Assembly (NCBI RefSeq): GCF_021729155.1
Contig: NZ_JAJQYA010000007.1
Coordinates: 1 to 64,000, forward strand
DNA length: 64,000 nt
Direction of reading: 5' to 3'
Source of the DNA: Membranihabitans marinus
Lineage (GTDB): Bacteria; Bacteroidota; Bacteroidia; Chitinophagales; Saprospiraceae
Shown here one piece after another: positions 54,003 through 61,659 of the stretch (within the stretch, counting starts at the first letter, position 1; each line of letters opens with the position of its first letter). A program made the position numbers and the translations under genes. The notes under the pieces are model-generated. The model saw nothing but the letters and a program-made list of their open reading frames with translations, was not told the DNA's origin and ran no database searches.

Positions 54003-57000
54003 ATGATGGTTAGACTTGTTATGTGTTCTTGGTTGTTGACCTTGGGTATGGCTCATGCTCAGAATAGCTATTTGGTGAGATATCCAGATCTAAGTCCCAA
54101 TGGGCAATCCTTGGCCTTTTCGTGGCAGGGAGATATTTGGTTGATGGATATGGAGGGTGAAGAAGGAATTCGTCGAATGACGGTTAAGGAAAGCTATGAG
54201 TCTCATCCTCGATGGAGTGAAGATGGTGAGCGTTTGGTATTTAGTTCCAATCGATATGGCAATGCCGATATTATGGAACTCAGCGTTGCTACTGGCAATA
54301 TCAAGCAATTGACTTATCATTCCGCTTCGGATCAAGAACCATCGTTTGATGGCCAGGGCAATGTCTATTTTTCAACGCGAAGGACATATCGCCAGTTGGA
54401 AAGAGAATCTGAAATCTACATCTTGCCACAAGGAGGGGCTACACCATACCGATATCTAAACGCTTTGGGATTTGAGCCCAATGTATCACCTGATGGTCGA
54501 TTTATAGCCTTTGTTAAAGGCGGCTGTAGGGTGAGTAGGGAGCAGTATAGAGGTCCAGCCAATAGGGATATTTATTTGTATAATGTTGATAAAAAAACCT
54601 ATACACAATTGACCAAAGATGAAGGTATGGATGTTCAACCGAGATGGACAAAAGACAATGAATTATACTTTTTGTCTGCTCGATCAGGTAAATACAATAT
54701 TCATCGAATGAGTATCGATAAGCAAGGTAAGGCAAGTGGGATAACAGCTGTCACTAAATTCACAGATGATGGAATACGAAATTTTACCGTATCGGCCGAC
54801 GGATCAGCTATTGTTGTAGAACATCAAGATGGATTGAAAATGGTTAATCCCAAGAATGGGCGAGCCAAGGCTTTAGAGATAGAATTGCCAGAGGATTCGC
54901 ATTTTTACAATCGGGAGTTCACTAGTTTAGACCAATCGATACAGGATTTTTCTATTTCCCCCAACGAGAAATATGTGGCGTTGTCTGCCAAGGGTGAAAT
55001 ATTTGTCATTAAAAATGACGACAACAATCCTCGAAGCAATCGATTGACTCATCATCAATGGAAAGATTATTCTCCCATCTGGACTTCGGATACGACACTG
55101 TCATTTTTGTCGGACAGAACTGGTGTAGAAGATTTATATAGCTTGTCTTCGGCGGATACTTCACAATCTTCTCTGTTTCACTCATATCAAATGGATATTG
55201 TCAATCAGTCCAATAGTCCGGATAGGGAATTGGGAATATATCCTTCTCCAGATCTCAAGAAAATAGCATTATTAAAGGGAACTGGTCATTTAGTAGTATA
55301 CGATGTGGATTCTACGGGTCGTTGGTCTTCTCCCATTACTCTGTTGGATGGTTGGTCTCCTCCCACTGGAATCACCTGGTCACCGGATAGTCGATGGTTG
55401 GCTTACTCGCAGAAAGATTTGTATTTCAACGCCGAGATATTTATCCAAGCTGCCGATGGTTCAGGGGAACCCATCAATGTGAGTATGCATCCTCGAGGAG
55501 ATTCCAATCCAGTTTGGAGTAAAGACGGACGAAAATTGGCTTTTAAATCCAATCGAAACAACGGTGATGACGATATTTGGTTTGTATGGTTGCAAAAGGA
55601 AAATTGGGAGAAATCGAAACAAGAATGGAAGGAGGAAAAGTACGATGATGTTGATTTTAAAAAATCCAGTCAAAGTGGTTCTTCAAAATCATTGAGTGAT
55701 TCTGTATATATAGATGTCGACAAAATATATCGTCGATTGGTTCAGGTCACCTCTTTGCCGGGGGATGAATCCAATATCATCATTGATAATTCAGGTGAAA
55801 CCATCTATTTTAATGGCCATTCAGAAGGCAAATTGCGTTTCTTTTCTATTAAGTGGGATGGCAGTGAACTGAAAACCGTATTGCCTTCTCCAGTCTATCG
55901 CAGTCAACTTTCTAGCAACGGAAAGTCACTGTATTATATTTCTAGAGGCAAACTCATGACCTTAAATCTAGATTCTAAAAAGGCAAAAAATATCCCCTTC
56001 TCTGCTTCCATTAATATAGATAGAGAGGAGGAGAGAGCACAGGTCTTTGAAGAATTATGGCGGGTGTTGAATGATCGATTTTATGACCCTCAATTTCATG
56101 GGCAAAATTGGCAAGGACTTAAAGAAAAATACAAACCATGGGCAATGGCTGCCTCTACTCAGCAGGATTTTAGAGATATGGTCAATGATATGTTGGGGCA
56201 GTTAAATTCCTCTCATATGGGGCTATACGGAGATAATCCCGAAAAGGTAAAAGCAATAAGTACTGGAAAAATCGGAATCGAAGTTATGCCAACGAAGGAG
56301 GGTATTGAAATAAGTCATGTAGTTCCCTTGTCGCCTGCAGATAGGGAAGAGAGTGCTCTCAAGGTCGGCGACAGAATATTGGCAGTCAATGGAGTAGAGG
56401 TATCTCCTCAGGAAAATTTTTGGATTCATTGGATGGAGACTACCGAACAGAAGATCTGGCTGAAAATAGAACGCGACGGTCAATCTATGGATATCTATAT
56501 CAGGCCTCAAAAATCCATGGCCAAGGAGTTGTATGAAGAGTGGGTAGAGGAGAGAAGAGCACTGACAGATAAATATTCCAAGGGGCGATTGGGTTATATC
56601 CATATACAGGGTATGAATTGGACGAGTTTTGAAGCTTTCGAGCGAGAATTAACGGCTTCGGGCTATGGAAAGGAAGGTTTGGTTATCGATGTGAGATACA
56701 ACGGTGGGGGTTGGACGACTGATATGTTGATGACGGTACTCACGGTTCAACAGCACGCTTATACCGTACCTAGAGGAGCGAGCGACAATTTGAAAAATCA
56801 CGAGAAATATGCTAACTATTACCCTTATGGGGAAAGGTTGCCTTTGTCGGCATGGACTCTGCCAGCTGCGGCTATATGTAATCATTCTTCATATTCCAAT
56901 GCTGAAATATTTTCCCATGCATTCAAAAACTTGGGGCGGGGGCCACTCATTGGAGAGCCCACTTTTGGGGCTGTAATCTCTACTAGTGGGACCAGTCTAA

Positions 57001-57188
57001 TGGATGGATCTTATGTGCGACTGCCTTTTAGAGGATGGTTTGTGAAGAAAACAGGGGACAATATGGAAGGCAGTCCAGCTGTTCCAGATTATGTAGTGTA
57101 CAATCCTCCAGGACAAAAGGCCGAAGGCGAGGATGATCAATTGAAAAAAGCAGTAGAAGTATTGCTTAGTGAGATGGATGGTAAATAA
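54003..57188 (+). CDS. Tricorn-like protease with beta-propeller, PDZ and S41 domains
   Basis: The 1061-residue protein has a signal peptide (MMVRLVMCSWLLTLGMAHA). TolB/PD40 beta-propeller blades follow (YPDLSPNGQSLAFSWQGDIW; HPRWSEDGERLVFSSNRYGN and others, to about 670). A helical linker and core S41 part come next (ELWRVLNDRFYDPQFHGQNW, LGQLNSSHMGL with the Ser-His pair). A PDZ domain (about 755-840) precedes the C-terminal S41 catalytic domain with VIDVRYNGGGWTTDMLM and SSYSNAEIFSHAFKNLG, which holds the likely nucleophile Ser. The archaeal enzyme has Ser-Asp-Ala-Glu at this point; here it is Ser-Asn-Ala-Glu. It probably trims peptides in the periplasm. Confidence 0.9.
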   Translation: MMVRLVMCSWLLTLGMAHAQNSYLVRYPDLSPNGQSLAFSWQGDIWLMDMEGEEGIRRMTVKESYESHPRWSEDGERLVFSSNRYGNADIMELSVATGNIKQLTYHSASDQEPSFDGQGNVYFSTRRTYRQLERESEIYILPQGGATPYRYLNALGFEPNVSPDGRFIAFVKGGCRVSREQYRGPANRDIYLYNVDKKTYTQLTKDEGMDVQPRWTKDNELYFLSARSGKYNIHRMSIDKQGKASGITAVTKFTDDGIRNFTVSADGSAIVVEHQDGLKMVNPKNGRAKALEIELPEDSHFYNREFTSLDQSIQDFSISPNEKYVALSAKGEIFVIKNDDNNPRSNRLTHHQWKDYSPIWTSDTTLSFLSDRTGVEDLYSLSSADTSQSSLFHSYQMDIVNQSNSPDRELGIYPSPDLKKIALLKGTGHLVVYDVDSTGRWSSPITLLDGWSPPTGITWSPDSRWLAYSQKDLYFNAEIFIQAADGSGEPINVSMHPRGDSNPVWSKDGRKLAFKSNRNNGDDDIWFVWLQKENWEKSKQEWKEEKYDDVDFKKSSQSGSSKSLSDSVYIDVDKIYRRLVQVTSLPGDESNIIIDNSGETIYFNGHSEGKLRFFSIKWDGSELKTVLPSPVYRSQLSSNGKSLYYISRGKLMTLNLDSKKAKNIPFSASINIDREEERAQVFEELWRVLNDRFYDPQFHGQNWQGLKEKYKPWAMAASTQQDFRDMVNDMLGQLNSSHMGLYGDNPEKVKAISTGKIGIEVMPTKEGIEISHVVPLSPADREESALKVGDRILAVNGVEVSPQENFWIHWMETTEQKIWLKIERDGQSMDIYIRPQKSMAKELYEEWVEERRALTDKYSKGRLGYIHIQGMNWTSFEAFERELTASGYGKEGLVIDVRYNGGGWTTDMLMTVLTVQQHAYTVPRGASDNLKNHEKYANYYPYGERLPLSAWTLPAAAICNHSSYSNAEIFSHAFKNLGRGPLIGEPTFGAVISTSGTSLMDGSYVRLPFRGWFVKKTGDNMEGSPAVPDYVVYNPPGQKAEGEDDQLKKAVEVLLSEMDGK

Positions 57189-57399
57189 TTAGGAGGATAT
57201 TAATGTTGATAACAATGGTGATATTTTTTTCGTAATTAATACAGGAAACAAAAACTCACCATTGGAGTTATATTTGAATATCTTGTGGGTTTTTAAAGAT
57301 TGGAGATCAAGGGATAGGCCGAGGTGGTCTAATTCCCTATATTTTATAATTATATCAGGAATATTGCATTTATATAGTAGTTTTATAAAAGGAAAACTC

Positions 57400-57407
57400 T
57401 ATCTTTG
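57400..57407 (+). promoter_or_regulatory. -7 box of the yceD-rpmF promoter
   Basis: TATCTTTG 33 bases before the yceD start fits the TAnnTTTG box. The -33 region is only a T-rich stretch (TAGTTTTAT), so the promoter is moderately supported. Confidence 0.5.
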
Positions 57408-57439
57408 CGCTCCTGAATCAACAAAAAAAGTTCTTTGTC

Positions 57440-57967
57440 ATGAAAGGTTGGAAAGAATTAGTTTTGAAGTTGCCTGGGTTGCCGGTGGGGAAAACCACTA
57501 TTACAACTGAAGTTACTTCAGATTTTTTCAAATCATTTGAGCAATCTCCTATAGAGAAAGCATCATATAATACGACGATAGTTCTCGATAAGAAACCGGG
57601 ATTTTATGTGTTAACCGTAGAAGCCAATGGCTGGAATGGCACCATATGTGACCGATGTTTAGAGGCTATTCAATTGCCGGGCAGTACTACGTATAAATTT
57701 TATTTTAAACAAGGTGCTGGTGACGACTGGATGGCAGAGGAAGACGTCGTGGTATTGGATGAAGGTGTTGTAGAACTGGATATACGTCCTTATGTACATG
57801 AGGCCATAGTATTGTCCTTGCCTATTGTGAATACCTATGATTGCGAAAATGATGTCAACGCACCATGCGACGAAAACATACTTTCTTTTTTGAGAGAGAG
57901 TGACGATGAATCAGGACAAAATAATCCCTCGTGGGATGTTTTAAAAAATATTAAATTCGAAGACTGA
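57440..57967 (+). CDS. yceD: YceD/DUF177 protein
   Basis: The 175-residue protein begins MKGWKELVLKLPGLPVGKTT. It has the DUF177 core with TICDRCLEAIQLPG, and further cysteines in YDCENDVNAPCDEN suggest a bound metal. DUF177 proteins are tied to 23S rRNA/large-subunit maturation and are nearly always encoded next to rpmF, as here (14-base gap). The C-terminal acidic tail is usual. Confidence 0.88.
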   Translation: MKGWKELVLKLPGLPVGKTTITTEVTSDFFKSFEQSPIEKASYNTTIVLDKKPGFYVLTVEANGWNGTICDRCLEAIQLPGSTTYKFYFKQGAGDDWMAEEDVVVLDEGVVELDIRPYVHEAIVLSLPIVNTYDCENDVNAPCDENILSFLRESDDESGQNNPSWDVLKNIKFED

Positions 57968-57981
57968 AAAATTAAATAGTT

Positions 57982-58182
57982 ATGGCACATCCAAAGAGTA
58001 GGATATCAAAACAAAGAAAACGTAAACGTAGAACACATTACAAAGCAGGTGTTCCTCAAGTAGCTACTTGTCAATCTACTGGTGAGTCTCATTTGTTTCA
58101 CCATGCATATTCTGTAGACGGAGATCTTTACTACAGAGGTAGAGTGTTGGTGAAATCTTCTGAGCAAGAAGACGTAGAATAG
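57982..58182 (+). CDS. rpmF: 50S ribosomal protein L32
   Basis: The 66-residue protein begins MAHPKSRISKQRKRKRRTHY, the classical basic L32 start. GVPQVATCQSTGESHLFHHA follows; only one Cys of the possible zinc site is kept, which is usual in this phylum. It is a structural protein of the large subunit and is cotranscribed with yceD. Confidence 0.95.
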   Translation: MAHPKSRISKQRKRKRRTHYKAGVPQVATCQSTGESHLFHHAYSVDGDLYYRGRVLVKSSEQEDVE

Positions 58183-58192
58183 ATCGTAGACT

Positions 58193-58582
58193 ATGTTGAA
58201 GAAGATAGTAAATACAGATAAGGCGCCATCTCCGGTAGGTCCTTACAATCAGTCTATTGTGGCTGGTGATATGGTTTTTATTTCTGGTCAAATTCCATTA
58301 GATGCTTCTACAGGGCAGTTGGTTTCTGATTCTATTGAATCTGAAACGCGACAGGTTATGAATAATATAGGAGCTGTTCTCGAAGCCAATGGTCTTGATT
58401 TTGAAGCTGTGGTAAGTTGTTCCGTATTTGTTAAAGATATGGAGGACTACGGCAAAATAAATGCCGTATATGCATCTTATTTTCAAGAGGATACTGCGCC
58501 AACCAGAGCTTTGGTTGAGGTAGCTCGATTACCTAAAGATGTTAATATAGAAATATCAGCAATAGCTTATAAACACAGATAA
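58193..58582 (+). CDS. RidA-family enamine/imine deaminase
   Basis: The 129-residue protein is a complete Rid-family protein: IVNTDKAPSPVGPYNQSIVA, FISGQIPLDASTGQL and the active-site Arg in APTRALVEVARLPKDVNIEI. It hydrolyses reactive 2-aminoacrylate-type enamines and imines in the cytosol. It lies 10 bases after rpmF and 13 before trpS, so it is probably part of the same transcript. Confidence 0.93.
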   Translation: MLKKIVNTDKAPSPVGPYNQSIVAGDMVFISGQIPLDASTGQLVSDSIESETRQVMNNIGAVLEANGLDFEAVVSCSVFVKDMEDYGKINAVYASYFQEDTAPTRALVEVARLPKDVNIEISAIAYKHR

Positions 58583-58595
58583 TCAAAATCATATA

Positions 58596-59615
58596 ATGGA
58601 GGTATCAACCAAACAGGTTCTATCCTTAATTCAACCGACAGGAGACATTCATTTAGGTAATTATTTAGGGGCAGTCAAAAATTGGGTGGATATCCAGGAT
58701 CGATATTCCTGTGTGCTCGGTGTGGCCAATTTACATGCCATGACCATGCCGTATAATGCCAAAAAATTAGAAGAAGCTACTTGGAAAATGATTTATCAAT
58801 TGCTCGCATTGGGTGTGAGTGCCGATAACTTGTTTATCCAATCTTTGGTTCCTGAACATATGGAACTCTGTTGGATTTTGTCCACAACCTGCTCATATGG
58901 AGACCTAACTCGTATGACACAGTTCAAGGACAAGAGCGATCAATTGCTCGAAAACAATGGAAAAGATGAATTTATTTCGTCGGCCTTGTTTTTTTATCCC
59001 GTCCTGCAAGCCGCAGATATCTTGATCTACAATGCCGACCTTGTGCCTGTGGGTAAAGATCAAGAACAACACCTAGAATTATCTAGAAATATAGCCCAAC
59101 GGTTTAACTACCAGTTTGGCGTTGAGTATTTTAAATTACCCCAACCTTTATTTACGGAAACACCAAAGATACAATCTTTGGCCAATCCGTTGAAGAAGAT
59201 GAGTAAGAGTTTGGGTGAAAAGCATTTTATAAATATTTTTGGAGACGAAAAGCGAATTAGAAAACAAATCAATTCTGCAGTGACCGATACTGGTGAAAAT
59301 ACCAGTGGAGAAATGAGTCCAGGAGTTAGTAATTTGTTTCAAATACTTTGGTCGACCAATGGTATAGATAGTCATCAGCAATTGATGGCGGCTTATCAAA
59401 ATGGTGGACTGTCATATAAAGATCTCAAAGAAGAAGTTGCCAATAATTTAATGGTGTTTTTGGAATCGTCTAGAGAGCGATACAAGGAAATTAATTCCGA
59501 AAAGCGTCGTTATAGAGACATGGTAAAAGCATCCACCGATGTCATCCGCAAGAAAGCGCAAAGTACATTGAAGGATGTGAGAGCAATAACCGGAATACTT
59601 AATGTAAAATACTAA
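58596..59615 (+). CDS. trpS: Tryptophanyl-tRNA synthetase
   Basis: The 339-residue class Ic aminoacyl-tRNA synthetase has SLIQPTGDIHLGNYLGAVKN (HIGH-like HLGN), VPVGKDQEQHLELSRNIAQR and KKMSKSLGEKHFINIF (KMSKS). It charges tRNA-Trp in the cytosol. The length is normal. It follows ridA closely and precedes an FAH-family gene by 2 bases. Confidence 0.96.
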   Translation: MEVSTKQVLSLIQPTGDIHLGNYLGAVKNWVDIQDRYSCVLGVANLHAMTMPYNAKKLEEATWKMIYQLLALGVSADNLFIQSLVPEHMELCWILSTTCSYGDLTRMTQFKDKSDQLLENNGKDEFISSALFFYPVLQAADILIYNADLVPVGKDQEQHLELSRNIAQRFNYQFGVEYFKLPQPLFTETPKIQSLANPLKKMSKSLGEKHFINIFGDEKRIRKQINSAVTDTGENTSGEMSPGVSNLFQILWSTNGIDSHQQLMAAYQNGGLSYKDLKEEVANNLMVFLESSRERYKEINSEKRRYRDMVKASTDVIRKKAQSTLKDVRAITGILNVKY

Positions 59616-59617
59616 AG

Positions 59618-60226
59618 ATGAAGATTTTTTGTGTGGGTAGGAATTACGTGGACCATGCTAAAGAATTGAATAATCCGGTCCCGGATCAGCCATTGATATT
59701 TATGAAACCATCGACGGCTTTGCTTCAAAATAATCAAGACTTTGTTTATCCTGAATTTTCAAAAGAAATACATTACGAAGGAGAAATCGTTATTCGAATC
59801 TCCAAAACAGGAAAAAATATTGCTTTAGAAGAAGCACATCAATATTTTAATCAAATAGCGTTTGGTTTTGATTTTACCGCTAGAGATATACAATCCCAAT
59901 TAAAACAAAAAGGACAACCTTGGGAAATAGCCAAGGGATTTGACGGATCAGCTGCCATAGGTGGTTTTTTATCATTTAATAGTTCCTTAAGTGACAATAA
60001 CCATTTTGAGACCTATAAAAATGGGAAACAAGTTCAAAATGGAAATACTAACGAAATGATTTTTTCATATTCGGATATTATTGTTTATTTGTCAAAGTTT
60101 TTCACATTGGAAGCTGGAGATATTATTTTTACTGGTACTCCAAAAGGAGTAGGGAAAGTTGAAAAAGGAGATGTCTTAGAAGGTGTGATAGATGGAAGGA
60201 AAGTATTATCTTGTACTATAATTTAA
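59618..60226 (+). CDS. Fumarylacetoacetate hydrolase-family protein
   Basis: The 202-residue protein begins MKIFCVGRNYVDHAKELNNP. The metal-binding acidic residues are in IHYEGEIVIRI and GFDFTARDIQSQLKQKG, with KGFDGSAAIGGF and the C-terminal GDIIFTGTPKGVG. It is the small FAHD1-like form, which acts as an acylpyruvate hydrolase or oxaloacetate decarboxylase. Which activity it has is open. It is in a run with trpS and metK. Confidence 0.9.
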   Translation: MKIFCVGRNYVDHAKELNNPVPDQPLIFMKPSTALLQNNQDFVYPEFSKEIHYEGEIVIRISKTGKNIALEEAHQYFNQIAFGFDFTARDIQSQLKQKGQPWEIAKGFDGSAAIGGFLSFNSSLSDNNHFETYKNGKQVQNGNTNEMIFSYSDIIVYLSKFFTLEAGDIIFTGTPKGVGKVEKGDVLEGVIDGRKVLSCTII

Positions 60227-60235
60227 AAATATAAT

Positions 60236-61495
60236 ATGTCGTATTTTTTTACTTCAGAATCCGTTTCAGAAGGACATCCAGATAAAGTAGCAGATCAAAT
60301 TTCTGATGCCGTCCTCGACGCTTATTTAAATCAAGATCCTAAGTCGCGAGTGGCTTGTGAGACCATGGTTTCCACAGGATTGGTTATGGTAGCTGGAGAA
60401 GTGCGTTCTACTGCAGTGATCGATTTGCAAAAAATTGTTCGAGATACGATAAAAAAAATAGGTTATACCAAAGCCGATTATCGATTTGACTATAATTCAT
60501 GTGCCGTTATCAATGCATTGCATGAGCAATCAGAAGATATAGCCATGGGGGTAGATGAGAAGGAAGGAGTCAAAGATATAGGTGCGGGTGACCAGGGAAT
60601 GATGTTTGGATACGCTACCAACGAAACCGGTAACTATCTTCCTCTAGGATTGGATATCGCCCACAAGATGTTGTTTGAACTGAGCGAGTTGAGAAGGGAA
60701 AATAACGAAATTAAATATCTAAGACCAGATGCTAAGTCGCAGGTCACTATTGAATATTCTGACGATCATCAGCCACTTAGAATCAATACCATAGTTCTGT
60801 CTACTCAACACGACGCCTTTGATGAAGACGACAGTGTAATGTTACAGAAGATAGATGCTGATATCAAGAACATCCTAATGCCACGAGTCATTGCTCAGTA
60901 CGACGAGTCGGTTCAAAATTTGTTTACAGATAAGATTACCTATCATATTAATCCAACTGGAAAATTTGTGATTGGTGGACCTCACGGCGATACTGGTTTA
61001 ACTGGTCGAAAAATCATTGTCGATACTTATGGTGGAAAAGGTGCTCACGGTGGTGGTGCATTTTCAGGAAAGGATTCGACTAAAGTGGATCGCTCAGCGG
61101 CCTATGCAACGCGTCACATAGCACGCAATTTAGTGGCTGCAGGAATAGCTGATAAATGTTTGGTACAAGTGGCTTATGCCATCGGTGTTTCCAAGCCGGT
61201 AGGTTTGTTCATCGATACCTATGGAACGTCTAAGGTGGAATTGAAAGACAGTGAAATCGCTGAGAAAGTATTAGAACTTTTTGACTTGCGTCCTTCTGCC
61301 ATCATAGAAACTTATCAACTCAATAAACCAATATTTTCTGAAACAGCTGCCTATGGACATATGGGTAGAATACCAAGTATAAAATCGGTAGAATTAAAAT
61401 ACAACGGCCAAGTTAAAGTGGAAGAAATTGAAACTTTCTCTTGGGAAAAAGAGGATAGGGTAGACGATATCAAAGCCGCATTTAATCTGGGCTAG
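60236..61495 (+). CDS. metK: S-adenosylmethionine synthetase
   Basis: The 419-residue protein begins [20 protein letters not shown] (ATP/Mg site GHPDK). It also has [16 protein letters not shown], the P-loop-like [20 protein letters not shown] and [15 protein letters not shown], all hallmarks of MetK. It makes SAM from methionine and ATP in the cytosol. The length fits the Bacteroidota form. No SAM riboswitch is visible in the 9-base gap upstream; expression probably comes from the upstream transcript. Confidence 0.97.
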   Translation: MSYFFTSESVSEGHPDKVADQISDAVLDAYLNQDPKSRVACETMVSTGLVMVAGEVRSTAVIDLQKIVRDTIKKIGYTKADYRFDYNSCAVINALHEQSEDIAMGVDEKEGVKDIGAGDQGMMFGYATNETGNYLPLGLDIAHKMLFELSELRRENNEIKYLRPDAKSQVTIEYSDDHQPLRINTIVLSTQHDAFDEDDSVMLQKIDADIKNILMPRVIAQYDESVQNLFTDKITYHINPTGKFVIGGPHGDTGLTGRKIIVDTYGGKGAHGGGAFSGKDSTKVDRSAAYATRHIARNLVAAGIADKCLVQVAYAIGVSKPVGLFIDTYGTSKVELKDSEIAEKVLELFDLRPSAIIETYQLNKPIFSETAAYGHMGRIPSIKSVELKYNGQVKVEEIETFSWEKEDRVDDIKAAFNLG

Positions 61496-61659
61496 AATAC
61501 CATCTATATACTGTTATTTCATGTAGTTTTAATCGATAATTTTATTGATTGACATTTATTGTCATAAATTATCCATTAAATTTGTTTTATCTCTTAAACT
61601 AAGAAGGGGTATTAATGTTTTTCATATAATACGACCATTCTTGAAACCTATTTTTGATT

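Noticed and set aside
61496-61659. Glycine or SAM riboswitch between metK and gcvP
   Set aside because: The 160-base gap is AT-rich and shows no conserved riboswitch core or terminator-like hairpin that I can identify.
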